Shown here piece by piece: positions 10,835 to 22,656 of a DNA stretch of 37,855 nt. The stretch's first letter is position 1. Each line of letters opens with the position of its first letter. Origin of the DNA: Hypsibius dujardini (lineage: Eukaryota; Tardigrada; Eutardigrada; Parachela; Hypsibiidae); contig LRSR01010977.1 in NCBI GenBank assembly GCA_001579985.1, positions 1 through 37,855 of the forward strand. The letters run 5' to 3'. The position numbers and the translations under genes are program-made. The notes under the pieces were generated by a model. The model searched no databases, had not been told where the DNA came from, and was given only the letters and a program-made list of their open reading frames with translations.

Positions 10835-13800
10835 ATGGCAACCATGAAGAAGGTCTTGCACCGGGTCACCTTCAATTTGCCCAATGGGACGGACGACAAG
10901 GTTCCGCTGATTGAAGTGGAAGAACCTAAAAAGGAGATTATTTTGGAGGGGTAAGGATGCAGTGCACTTCGTAATTTAGCTCCATTATAAACGTTTAGTT
11001 CAGTTTGTATATTTTTTTAATTTGTGTCTGTGTTCTTAATTCATGATCATAATTAACTTATCAACCCGTTTTGTTAATTAATTCCAAATTATGCGTTGGT
11101 TAATTAAATAATTAATCTTTACTCGATAGAATACCTGTTCGTGTAAACATTTAGTTTTCCTCTCAATTTACAAGATACATATCAGTAATTAATCTATTAA
11201 CAATCTCTACTTTTTTCAGTTATTGGTATTGTTATTTTGATTCATTTTTCTCTGCTGATACGTGATTAATTTACTTTTAATAATTAACGTGAATGTGCGT
11301 GTTAATATTTAATTTCAAAGTCTCAAAATACGCTTTTGTATCTATCGCATACTTGTTTTAAATAATTGATTTGGCTGATTGTGTTAGTAATTATTTTATC
11401 GTGTCAAATAACAAAACTCTTGATGAAAAACAATTTGATGTGGTTAATTTTTTTTTGTTTATGTATATAGATTCGTCGACTTTGGCGATCACCACGGAAG
11501 CGAAGCCACCACGACGAAATGCGAGAATATGGCCGCCCATTGCTGCGGCACTCCCAAATCTATAATTGCCGTCGCAATAGTGGCAGTCATTGTCGCGATA
11601 ATCGTAATCATTGGGGTGGTTTCTAGTTCGACATCCCAGGCGCCGGTGGCTGTGGGGGTGTATAATAATCAGTCGTTCAATAGCTCAATCACACCGGCGG
11701 AAGAGACAACCGCCACGTCCGCCCCCGTGTTTGGGTCCACATTCCACGCAAACACAGAAGCAGATGAAGCGCTAAGAGATGCCACAACGGCAATGCTCGC
11801 GGAAGCTTCCAGCGCAACTGCCACCGCAGAAGAGCTCAGTGTCACCAATGACGCCTTCAAAGAAATATGTAAGAAAGCAGTTATTTATAGAAATCAAATC
11901 AAATAATTAATTATGGTAACTAATTATAGTAATTATGTACTTACTCTGAACACAAAGTAAAATTTAAAGAAAAAACATAATTGAGAAGCGGAAAAGGCAA
12001 AAATTAAACTAGATGGGACATTTCGATCTTTGAATTGTTTTTGCTTAATTTCAACCGAGGCTAAACTAACTGCATCACCAAGTTGAAAAATTAAACTGAC
12101 ATCTGTCCACTTATTTTATTTTAGCTAAAATATTTGCATGTTTTTTAAAACATTCCGTTCGTCTAGTGGATTAATTTTTAATTTTAGTTTCTTGCGTTCG
12201 TCGTGTTTCGGTGTCATTCTGAGATACAATATCGACAAGTGACAGTAATAAATAACAATTTTGGTTGATTAAGTAATTTGGTATTTGTAGTGGGATATCT
12301 TCAAAAGACCGTCAACAGGTGAGGAATTGTAGTTCGCTTTGATGGCGCTCTTTATTTGTTCGTTGCCCTCATGTGTCCTTAATCGAAATATAGCTCCATT
12401 GAGCCCTGTGACGACTTCTACGAACACGCCTGCGGTCTCTTTCCACAAACTGCCACGGTCCCTGATGAGGTCATGGAATGGACTGGCCTTGATGCCATCG
12501 ACCGTATTGCTGTGGAATCTTTATCGAGTAAGCTATATGGATGAAATTAATTCTAATATTTGACGCTAATTTTTCATCATTCAAAATTTTCATTGTCAGT
12601 TTGGAATAATTACTGGCAGAAAATTGTACAAAAAGGATATTTTATTATGTGATATTCGTTTGAATGGAGTTCGATGACCTTGATGAAAGGTTATAAACAT
12701 ATAGTAATTTTATCTTTATTGCGAGCCATTGTACGGACGTGTGTAAAATGTCGGTGTTTAATTAACCGATAAGTCAGCAGCGTAAATTATACCTCATGAA
12801 AATAGATTGACCGATGTGTATGGACTTTACCTTAACAGATAATGATTCGAAAGGTCTTGCGTGAAATGTAGGCCGAAAGTATATGAATGTACGTACTTTA
12901 TGGTCTGCAAATAATAGTATGTGACTGTAGCATGGGTTTTTCACAACTAAGCATCTGCTAGAAATCCCATTATATTATTCTCACATCTTTTCAGTGTTTC
13001 TTAAGACATATATAGGCATTGAAGGCGCAAGTTTGCGCCTTTCTGGTCTTGATGAACGCTTTGAATACTGATGGGAATGATCACTGACCTCTTAAACTGG
13101 CGCATGAGAAAGGAATAGCATATATTCGTTCTTCTGTGTCGCTAGAAATGTGGCATTATATTAACAGTATATTAGAGACATGCCATTGTAAATGACGGTA
13201 CTAATGGCTATCCGTATAGTCAGGGGCTCGTTTAGGGGGGGGGGGGTTCTTACAAGTCGGAACCAGGACTTATCCAGATGGGGAAAGGGGCTAGGCAAAG
13301 GGTCGAAATGCATTTTTGTCAAAAGTGAACCCAAAATTCGGCTTTAATTTTTGGGGATGTACAAATCTGATTTCCAAGGCCCGGTCCATGGGCTTTCAAA
13401 AATTTTCAAAAACCTCAGGTTAACCATCAAATTTGGATTATTCTTGCAAGCTTTTAACCTCACATTTGCAGTAAATGGGTGTGTATATAAGCCCGAATAA
13501 ATGAGATACCGTTCTAGGCAGGTGCTCGTTTAGGGACTTTACAAGTCTGAACGAGGACCCTTATGGTAGGGTCAAGGGGTGGGCAAAGTGGCAAAATGCA
13601 TTTTCTTTCAAAATCAAATCTAAAATTTAATTATTATTTTGAACCTTGCGAGTGCATAGAAGTTTGATTTCCAAGACCTTCTGGGAGTCTAAAACATTTT
13701 CATAAGTATTCGTTTTTCTATCAAATTTAGATTATTCTTGAATGCCTTGAACCTGCCATTTGTATTCATTCAAAGGGACTTATATTGGACTCGAACAATC

Positions 13801-16800
13801 TTCAAATTTGATAGAAAGACTGAAATTTTTGGAATGTTTTGAAATCCCGAGAACCTTGGAAGTTTGACTCCCATGCACCCACAAGGTTCAAAATGATAAG
13901 ACAATTTTGGGTTCAATTTTGAAATAAAATACGTTTTGCCCCTTTGCCTCCCCCTCTTGCCCTACCATGAGGGATCCTGGTTTCGACTTGTAAGAATCCT
14001 AAACAAGCCCCTGACGGTGATTCATGGCAGTTCTCATTGTGAACTCTCATCTTATGATATCAGATGTCAGGCTAATATACAATTCGGTAGAACCGGATTG
14101 GCTTTTTGATGAACATTTTACTGGTTTACCTCACACCCCTCAACTGCATCAAACTCAAAGTGCGCATACGCACTGTAAAGCCCGGCTCATACGTAACATA
14201 ATTTTCATTTTTATTCACACAGCCGTACTCAACAATACCCTAACGCAAGGCTCCGTGTTATCCCACTCTCGTGTGCAAGCCAAACAATACTACCAGCAAT
14301 GTCTACTGTCCGGTACGTTTCACAAAAATCTCTGCGAATTTCACAATGATGTTATATATTTTTAAATTGTCCGTCTTCCGTTTCATTACTATCGTGCGTC
14401 GTCCGTTATAGGACAACAAAATATCCTTTCCGACCTGTTCGCTCACATCGTGCAAGTTCTCCCGAGAGCCGCCGCCACGAACGCCACGTTTTTCAGTCAA
14501 GATGATGCGCCAACTTCGAGTGAAATACTCGAGGCCCTGTCGCAGGGCATGTATTACGGATACTCCATGGGGCTCTTCCATACGACCATTTCGTCGAGCA
14601 GGACGATTCGTTTTGCTCCACATACTTTCGGAATGAGCAGCAGCAGTTACACTGGGCCTATGACGACTGCTCAGCGAAATTACATGCTCTACCTGTCGGA
14701 TCTCATATACGAATTCGGAAAGATCATGCCGGTTGGGGCGATTAGCAAGACCTCGGCGGAGGAGATAGCCGTCCAGATTTTCACCTTCGAGAAGAGACTG
14801 GTAATTATTGGAAACAAACTTGAACTAGTCTGTAGTAGTTAATATAATAGGAATGTTTTTCGGAAACTGATTATTCCAACGGAACCATGAAGTATGTTCT
14901 ACGAGTTGCACTCCAAAAGTCTTGGCAATCGGTCATTTGCTTTACGATTGCGACTGCTTTTCGAATAACTCAACATAGATCGTTAGGTCATGGCCTCATA
15001 AGCGGTAAATTCGAGTTTTACGGACCTGCATGCAGGAATCTGTGAAGAGCAGCTTATTTTGGAAGACACACTTCTCAATACTATTGCAGCCGCATATTAA
15101 GTTGTTTCATATGGACTTATAGGCAGACAAACAAATTTCCCTACTGGATGATACAAGAGGTCTCCCCTACAACCGCTTGCTGCACTCCTTAAAAGATTCA
15201 GAAAGTAGATTGGTGTGGACAGTGGCTAGAACAAATTTCGATACTCTGTTGAGAACATCAATCAATAAAGCAAAGCTAAAACACTCCTCATGATTTAATG
15301 CTGCACCGGGGGGCCCGTCGATCTTAAACTTGCTTAGCCTTACCGGAATCCTTTCATTTCTAACTAGGTTGTTTACGTCAGTAAGGAAAATGGTCTGATC
15401 ATTCATCATGGAATGACTAAGACGCACGTGAGGCGCTGGACATGATTCGTGTCAACAACTCTCCACTAGAAAATATTCTCCCCTCTAAGCATCTGGCCCT
15501 AATCCCACAAGGCTTTCAGAAATAATGTAAAAGTTGCTGACTCATATACTTGCAATACCAGAATTGGAACGCACCTTCTAGCTGCGATATAAATGATTGA
15601 GTGCCAAGACTTCTGAAGTGCCCCTCATTCTGCTAGTTTCCTTTTTTTGCAGAATTCTCCGCGTTCTGTGCCGGCTCCGGAGACGCCGGACTACGCTCCT
15701 GAAGATGAAGACGACCCGTTCCTTCTGGGAGGCCCTGCTGCTCGTAAGTTTTGGAGCTAGTTACAAGATTGACTAAAATATACCTTGATCATTTTGAATG
15801 TTGAATTGATTGCTTCCACTCTTGAACTGGGCCTACTCAATAGTCTGACATGATGGGCTAGACCACATCTTGGTTTTTTGTGATCGCGCCTCACTTGCTA
15901 TTTCGGTGTTCAATACCTTTTCCAATTCGGAATCCGGATTAATACTGATTTATCGATAGTACCGTGTTTCCATGGGCGACAATATCTATGTATCTTTTTC
16001 GTCCCAAAGCTGGTTTTGTTTATTTTGTACCGATGAATTTCTAATTCATATCCTGTCTGTTGTTAGCTTGAAGTCGTGAATCTTGGTGGTGAAAATGCTT
16101 AGTGAATTTAGCGGGAAAAGGAGAGGAGGAATGACCACGTAAAAGCCAAACAAACTTTTGTGAGTCAATTGTTTAATGTTTCAGAAAGAAGACCTAACTT
16201 TGAACTACTAATTCCTTTCTTGGATTATAAAAGTATCATTAAGTCTGCGAGCTCTTACTAATGTATTTGCAATGTTAGTTATCCTTATTTTTGTTTAGGT
16301 ATTCACAATGATCCTGCCGCGTCCATCACTCCTAAAACTCTGGGCCAGTTTGCTAATCGCTACACAAAGGCACTGGGAATGACCGATGCCTTTTTTGTGA
16401 GTAATCTTCGCCAAACCTGGGACACCAGCAACCTGGCACTTCTCGTGGAGACTCCGAGCAATGAGTCATTGTATTCGGGGCACTCTAATCCTGTCCGGGG
16501 TGAGGGTGCGATAACAGCAAACACATTGGTGGAGATATCCGACCCGACTTTTTTCCAAAGCCTGGTGTTGGAAATGACCAAAATGTATTCGACCAACGAG
16601 ACGCTTGCCAAGCAGACTCGCCAGTAAGTAAAAGAATACTGTACGCTCCCGATTTCAAGAACAATTTTAGGTCCGGCCCGAAAACACGTTCCGTCGCTCG
16701 CTTGGTTGTTCATTCAGATTCACTTAAACTTTATTGACTTTAAAATTTTGAAACCGAAATCAACTATCAACAGCAATCTAGCTTACAAATCAGCCCTTTT

Positions 16801-19800
16801 CTCTTCCACTTCAAAAAATGACTTCACAAATGCTATTTCGGACTTAAAAAACGCATTTTTAATGCACTCCTCGGTGATTGACTCCCAAGCAGCTGAAGTG
16901 AAATTCAGCACGTCCTGGCGAGTTGGATTCTTCATGTTCTTGCCCTTGATCGCATCTGATTTCTTCTGCATCTTTCGCCACTTATGAAATTCCTTTCTTT
17001 ACTGACATTTGAACGGCTTATTTACTTCGACATGGCTGCGTAGTGAGTGAATAATACGCGGCATTTTTTTAAACGAAACGAAACAATCAATCCACCAAAG
17101 TGGAAGAGCAATAATATTTTTATTTGCAAATGCCGTTTAATCATCATTTCAATCAAGCAAGGTAGCATAGCCTGTCAGGCAAAACCAACGGGCCAATTAC
17201 GGACAAGTGAACTAAATTGAACGATCCGCTCCAGCTTGATGAATTAGCGGGGGTGGGGCATAATCGACCCTTGAAATCGGGAGCGTACAGTTTTAATATT
17301 TTGATTCCGGTTGGTTTTGTTGAACTCTCAGTTTATCGAGACGTCTTTTCATTGTGTTGTTGTTTTTTCTGTTGTATCAGATTTTTTGGCAACTACTTTA
17401 CCGTGCAGCTGATCCTAAGTTACGTGCATCATCTGCCGGGGAAGCTGTCTGAGATTCATCGGCTGTATCGCGCTAGTACTGAGGGCTATGGTTCTGTAAC
17501 TACGGGCAAGCCCCTTCCGCTGTGGGAACAATGCGTCAAATGGTGGGAATTTATTTGCCTCTTGAGAACCTAAATCAAGGACTCAAAGTCATGCGGGACT
17601 TTTTTTGCGGACTCGAATTTTCTGCCTTAAAGTTTACTACATTCATTATTCTTTTACAAATGGAATGCTGCTGAAGAATGATCTGACATAAATGCTAAAT
17701 GTTTTTTCATGGTCATAGAGATGCTTTGTCTTTAATAATCGAATGATTTCTTTTAAATTATTTTTATCGTAATTTTGAGGGTGTTTCAGAATTCTAACAT
17801 CGGGACTGTATGAAAAAATGTTGAAAATCTTAAGGCACTAATAACAGGAAATTGATAATTATGCCATTTTATTTTTCTTGCAACAATAAATGTTCATTGA
17901 TGGCTACACAGGGTAGCGGATATTTTCCCGGAGCCTGTGGATCAACTCTATGCCGAAGATGGATACGGCAAGGAAGAAGCTTCCAAGGTACGCTGTTTCT
18001 GTTTTGATTGTTTGTTGTTGTTTTTTTTTGTTTACGGGTCTTGTCTCTGGCACCTTTGTTGATTGCATTGGATCACGTCCAACAAATCCTCATATCCAAT
18101 CATTACAGCCATTTACCCTACTAGTACCTTCCTTAGTTAATAACCCTCTCTACTTTATTAACCCTATTCGGCTGCTAAAGTTAGTTACTCGTACGTCATT
18201 CAGCTGTGTGCGCTATTTACGTTCACTTCTATAGAAAACACTTTCCTATATAATCATGTGTTTTATCAGTTCTAGAAACACTTTTAGTTCCTTTTCCCTT
18301 TCCTCCAGAATTTCGTTTTTATATTTCTCTATCTTGTGTCTACTAAACTAATCAACTATTCCAAGTTCCTGTTGACAGACCTAACAATTATTATTCGTCA
18401 TTTCAGGTGGAACAAATTGAGACAACAATCCGCGCCATATTCATGTCCCTCGTCAACGTAAGTTTCTGATTCCAGCAAAATGCATCGTGCTTGATTCGCC
18501 GCAGCGTTGGGCTTTTGTCGTAGGCGTCGGACATGCTGACCGATGCATCACGCGTAGCTTCCTTGAAGGAAATGGCGGCGCTTCGTGTCTTCATCGGCCA
18601 TGACAACATGGACCACGTAGACGACGCCGTGTCACTCGAATCAAAATATCAGTCGGTGAGTAGCACACATCCACATTTTTTATTGCCCAATGTGCACGGT
18701 CGATCTGCGTCTCTTGTTCACCTGTCTGCCTTCTTATTAGAGATGTCAAAATTACACGAAACTAGAAACCTGAACTAAATTAAACTAAAACGATCACTAA
18801 CTGATTTATTAGTTTTTCGTTTTTAGTTTCATATAACTTTATATAGTTTTAGTGACTAAAGATTTAACGGAAAAAAAAGATAAAATTAGTTTAAAACTGG
18901 AGCAGAAGTTCTAGTTACTACGAAGCTGTATTAAAAATCTGTGTAACATTCGTTTTTAGTTTATTAACCAAGTTATAGACTTGATTAGTGTCAGTCTTTG
19001 CCATCCATATTCATTACTGTTCAGCTCAACTTGACCGACTCCTACTTGACCAACGAAATCCTGGTCAAGCGTTGGAAGACGTGGAAAAATATCATACCTG
19101 ATATTGCCTCCTGGTGGAGGCCGGAAAGCAAACGGGCGTCCAGTTACTCCGCCAGTGCTTATTACTCTCCTTGGAAAAATTCCCTGGGTTCGTATTTCTT
19201 TTCTCCAGCAACCCATCCTTTCAATTTGAAAGATGAACTTGTAAATAACTCGCAAATATATTTTAGTTATTCCGGCTGGGTTGGAGCGGCCTCCCATGAT
19301 GGGTCCGGGCTATCCGGACGTGTGGATCATTGCAACATTTGGATTCGTCTTTTCCCACGAATTGGCCCATGAATTCACCTACGCAGGTTGGAATAAAAAT
19401 TAAACAAGCAAAAGTAGCTTTCGTTCAACGTAGAATATGAGGCAACTGTTGAGTGCTATATCTGTAAAATAAACTCTTTCAAATTCTGCTGGCTTTTCGT
19501 TTAGATACCGACGAGGAAAGTCCCTGGGACGTCCTTTCAAAGAGCCGTTTTCGGGAACAGACGCGGCTCTTGCAACAGCAATATAGTGCTTATCGTTTGA
19601 TGGGTGTGGCCTTGAATGGGGTCCGAACATCGTCTGAAGACGTCGCAGACAATACCGGTGTCAAACTGGCATTTCAGGTATGCATATGGTACTAAAACCT
19701 TTCGCATCATCAGTCGAAACCCTTGCAAAAAAATGTTATACCAGTGCCTTTTCATTTCGTAGGCCTACAAAGAGCTCACAGTGAACCAGAGCCCCACCAT

Positions 19801-20553
19801 CGAGCAGTTGATTTACAGTCACCTGAACTACACCCAAGGTATGTGCATGTGGTCCGAGATTTTGTTTGCAACAAGCTTGAAATTCTTTGTTTCTTTTTCT
19901 TCTTGTTGCTGCAGATCAGCTTTTCTTCCTGGCCTATGCTCAGGTATGACAAAAAATCAATTTCTAATGGTTAAGGAGCAGTTGTTAATTTTCGGTTCAT
20001 TGCAGTTGTTTTGCGGAGTTTATAAGAAAGAGTCACTATCAGACATTATGAGTTTCGGTAAGTGTCGGTTTTCGGTAAAACAAAATTGGCAAACCTAAAC
20101 CAAAAAAATTAAAACTAAACAAAAACTTTTAGTAACCATGATTTTGACTCTAATTTTTCTTAGGTGTCTAAAATCTAAATAAAAAGTTATAATAACAAAA
20201 ATTTAAGTAGGAAAGGCTAAAAAAAGTAAAACTAATCAATTATCTAAAATTATCTACCTACCCTAAAGGGTTCAGTTTTTGATAAACTCTAAACGCAAAA
20301 TTCTAATATTATGTTGATTAAAAAAAGTAATTAATTAGCCAATTTAAGTTTTTGTAGTCCCTTGTCGCTCTTATATGTAAATTAATGTCAAACGACAACA
20401 GATTTACAGTGCGGTATTTTTTGTGTAGATTCCCACAGCGCCTCACCTTTCCGTATCATCGGGCCTCTCCAGAACTTGCCGGAGTTCTCGGAGGCCTTCA
20501 AGTGCCCCACGGATTCCTACATGAATCCGAAAACGAAGAATACCATCTGGTAG
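10835..20553 (+). CDS. M13 (neprilysin-like) zinc metallopeptidase, paralogue B
   Basis: Predicted type II membrane ectopeptidase. Exons: 10835-10950, 11471-11868, 12291-12318, 12394-12527, 14223-14312, 14412-14800, 15653-15743, 16299-16623, 17381-17542, 17912-17987, 18407-18457, 18524-18655, 19025-19187, 19267-19386, 19505-19677, 19763-19838, 19915-19943, 20006-20057, 20429-20553. They sum to 2730 nt, 909 residues plus stop, with GT-AG introns; the donor after 19386 (GTTGGA) is weak. A cytoplasmic tail of about 68 residues precedes a very hydrophobic Val/Ile/Ala membrane segment (about 69-90) and a Ser/Thr/Ala-rich stalk. Then come [24 protein letters not shown] (19356-19370, about residue 749), EDVAD with the third zinc ligand (19636-19650), FCGVY and [11 protein letters not shown]. 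The substrate-site NAYY is SAYY here. Exon 15653-15743 adds an acidic, Pro-rich linker that A lacks. The ATG at 10835 was chosen as the first in frame; 10844 is an alternative. Confidence 0.95.
13219..14015. mobile_element. Nested MITE-like element, about 0.8 kb, GTCAGGGGCTCGTTTA ends
   Basis: The left end GTCAGGGGCTCGTTTA and right end TAAACAAGCCCCTGAC are inverted repeats. Inside are two direct copies of one unit (about 13219-13505 and 13518-13775) and a third inverted copy (about 13790-14015). All share a G-rich block around GGCAAAG.GG..AAATGCAT and a CAAATTT.GATTATTC block. It is non-coding and lies in the intron between exons 12394-12527 and 14223-14312 of peptidase B. Confidence 0.75.
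16783..17060 (-). pseudogene. Relic of a pogo/Tigger-like DDE transposase, C-terminal part
   Basis: Read on the minus strand from about 17035: [11 protein letters not shown], a stop, [13 protein letters not shown], then a stretch with [26 protein letters not shown] followed by a basic W-containing block and a later 'AW..I..E.I.N.F' block is how pogo/Tigger/jerky-type transposases end. The in-frame TAA and the missing catalytic core mean it is dead. It is antisense within a peptidase B intron. Confidence 0.6.
18735..18965 (+). repeat. Dispersed A/T-rich repeat copy (AACTAAA-rich, AGAGATG end)
   Basis: The copy starts near TTAGAGATGTCAAA and continues with GAAACTAGAAAC, AAACTAAAACG and TAGTTTTTCGTTTTTAGTTTC. 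A relative lies at 28475-28732 in reverse orientation, and looser ones near 8110-8330 and 20080-20370. It lies in a peptidase B intron. Confidence 0.6.
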
Positions 20554-22656
20554 TCAACGTTCCCATCCTCCCTTTTTCCTCGTGGTCTCACCCGGCACAC
20601 ATATCGAACTATGCGTTCGGCTATTCTGATATTTCCAGAATTTCAATTTCTATTATCTCGACTGTCATTTTGCCCCAGACTTAGTTTTCGATACATTGCG
20701 TCTTTTGCAAGAAAAATTGCTCATTTTGACAAACTGCTCACCCTGTGTTTATTTTGTAATATCCGACAGGATATAGCGAGAGAGTTCTTTATTACAGCTC
20801 GAAGATTCATTGCTCCACACAACAATGACACAATCATAGTCCAAAGATTATTCATATGGTAACAAACAACGACTGCAGATTGTTTATGAAATCACTCTAG
20901 GTACTCGAACCACCCGACACTACATATTTAGACCTAAGTAAGTGCTCTATCCGCACTCCCAATATCTCTGGCATTGTCTCTGGCATTTTGGAAATTGTTT
21001 GCGGTATGTTTATGTAAAAAATACAGCAACTGCACTACTGTCTGTCTCAACAAATTTTGAGTGTGAATTACAGTGGATCTCTAAATGGCGCATTAGACTT
21101 CCGCGTCGCCTTGTCGCCAATCCGAAACACGTGATTGCCGCACCTAGTTGATGTGTTTTGACGTTGGATACCCCCAGTTAAATTAATTATCAACTGACCG
21201 TTGTAGGCAGGGGCGAGCCGAGGTGAGAGGCAGTCGGCCCCTAAATTAGATAATTCCCGTGCAAGGGGGGCATTTTTCAAATATTTTAAAACTCTCGACC
21301 CAGGGGGACGGCGAGCACTTTAATATTAAGATAAGTTCAGCAATTGCAACAGAGGATATTTCAAAAAAGTAGGACATTCCATTCCATTGGAACTGGAATT
21401 GATTGAAATGAACCTTCAACTAGTCAATTCCACTTCTATTAGAACAGGAATTGTACGTTATGGAACTATAGTTTGTCCATTTCGGATCTAGTGGAAATGG
21501 AATTGTAGTACCGTATCCTCCCGGCCTCAAGGGACAACTAAACGCCACCTCAGTACAGCACACACACTCATACACAGGACCAATACACGGTGCAAGCGCT
21601 GGCGGATTGCACACCCTAGGGCATGGAACTGTTCCTAAAGGCCGGGAGGATACGGTAGTTTCTGAAACTGGAATTCGATCGATTCCACTCCCGAGAAAAA
21701 GTGTCCCAAAGTATTTCTTATCCGGATGGATTGCTATGAGGGAATTTTTTTAACGTTTTGTAAATTCGACAGCCGCGGGGGGGGGGAGGGGATGCAATAA
21801 AATGTCTTAAGCAACAAGTCCCACTCCCCTGGTCCCTTTTTGTTCCCTGATGCTTTTACGGGTGCTGAAGAAGTTCCTTTTGCGTTATTACCACAAATTT
21901 GATAATTTTGAATAACCCAGTTATTCCTCTGTCTTTTAAAGTAAAACTACAGAAATTTGGACATTGGTTGAAGAAATGATGTGGCATAGCCCCGAGGGTG
22001 CAGATAAAAGTGGGCGTTTTGGTTTTTCATTCCGCACTCGCTCGTGCAATATTCATTATTTAAGGTTTGAACTTTTTTGTATGAGGAAAGAATAAAGATT
22101 CTAAAAAAGCAATCCACATTTTATCGAGTTACAGAACATTTGTCAACATGGAAAAATAGAAAAGGGGAGAGGACAAAAAGGGGGAAAGGGATTGATTGTC
22201 TAAGCACAATAAAATATCCCATCCGCCCGGAGCTCAGCCCGTCTCTGGCTGTAGGATATGTTTTGTACGCTGAGGGGTGAAGCTATACACACACTGGATG
22301 TTCCCTCCTAGAAACAAGTTGTCACATTTCTTCCACGGAGACTCAGTTAAACAGTCCGTAGCTTGCTTTATATATGAAGATAGCAAGTGAAAGAGTTAAT
22401 GGTGTATGCAGCACTAATAGAATAGTAGTGAAAAGTATCCTCGATTCTGCTTTTGTTGTTGACAATGAAACCGTTATTTGCGGTCCGATCCAACAGCTAA
22501 ACCTAGCGCGCAATTTGTGTGTCCGCCCAAAGTGATACACGTCATGGAAACAGATTTAAAGTTAAGAAAATAGGTAAATTAGTCTTCCGCATTCAGGCTG
22601 CAAGCATTTGCAATGATCTCAAGCATGTTTCCCGTCAATGCTTGTAGCTGCGCGTA
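20554..22656. other. Spacer between convergent peptidase B and cystatin 1
   Basis: 2.1 kb with no supported exon. It contains the inverted-repeat element at 21509-21657 and a G-rich run near 21777. Short open frames here show no recognisable domain. Confidence 0.55.
21509..21657. mobile_element. 149-bp element with perfect 19-bp terminal inverted repeats
   Basis: Left end TACCGTATCCTCCCGGCCT (21509-21527) and right end AGGCCGGGAGGATACGGTA (21639-21657) are exact reverse complements. Terminal TA dinucleotides suggest TA target duplication. The interior is non-coding. Flanking sequence with several GGAAT/ATTCC motifs may be an older element around it. Confidence 0.75.

Noticed and set aside
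15167-15427. Minus-strand 86-residue frame
   Set aside because: It lies in a peptidase B intron, with no recognisable motif and no splice context.
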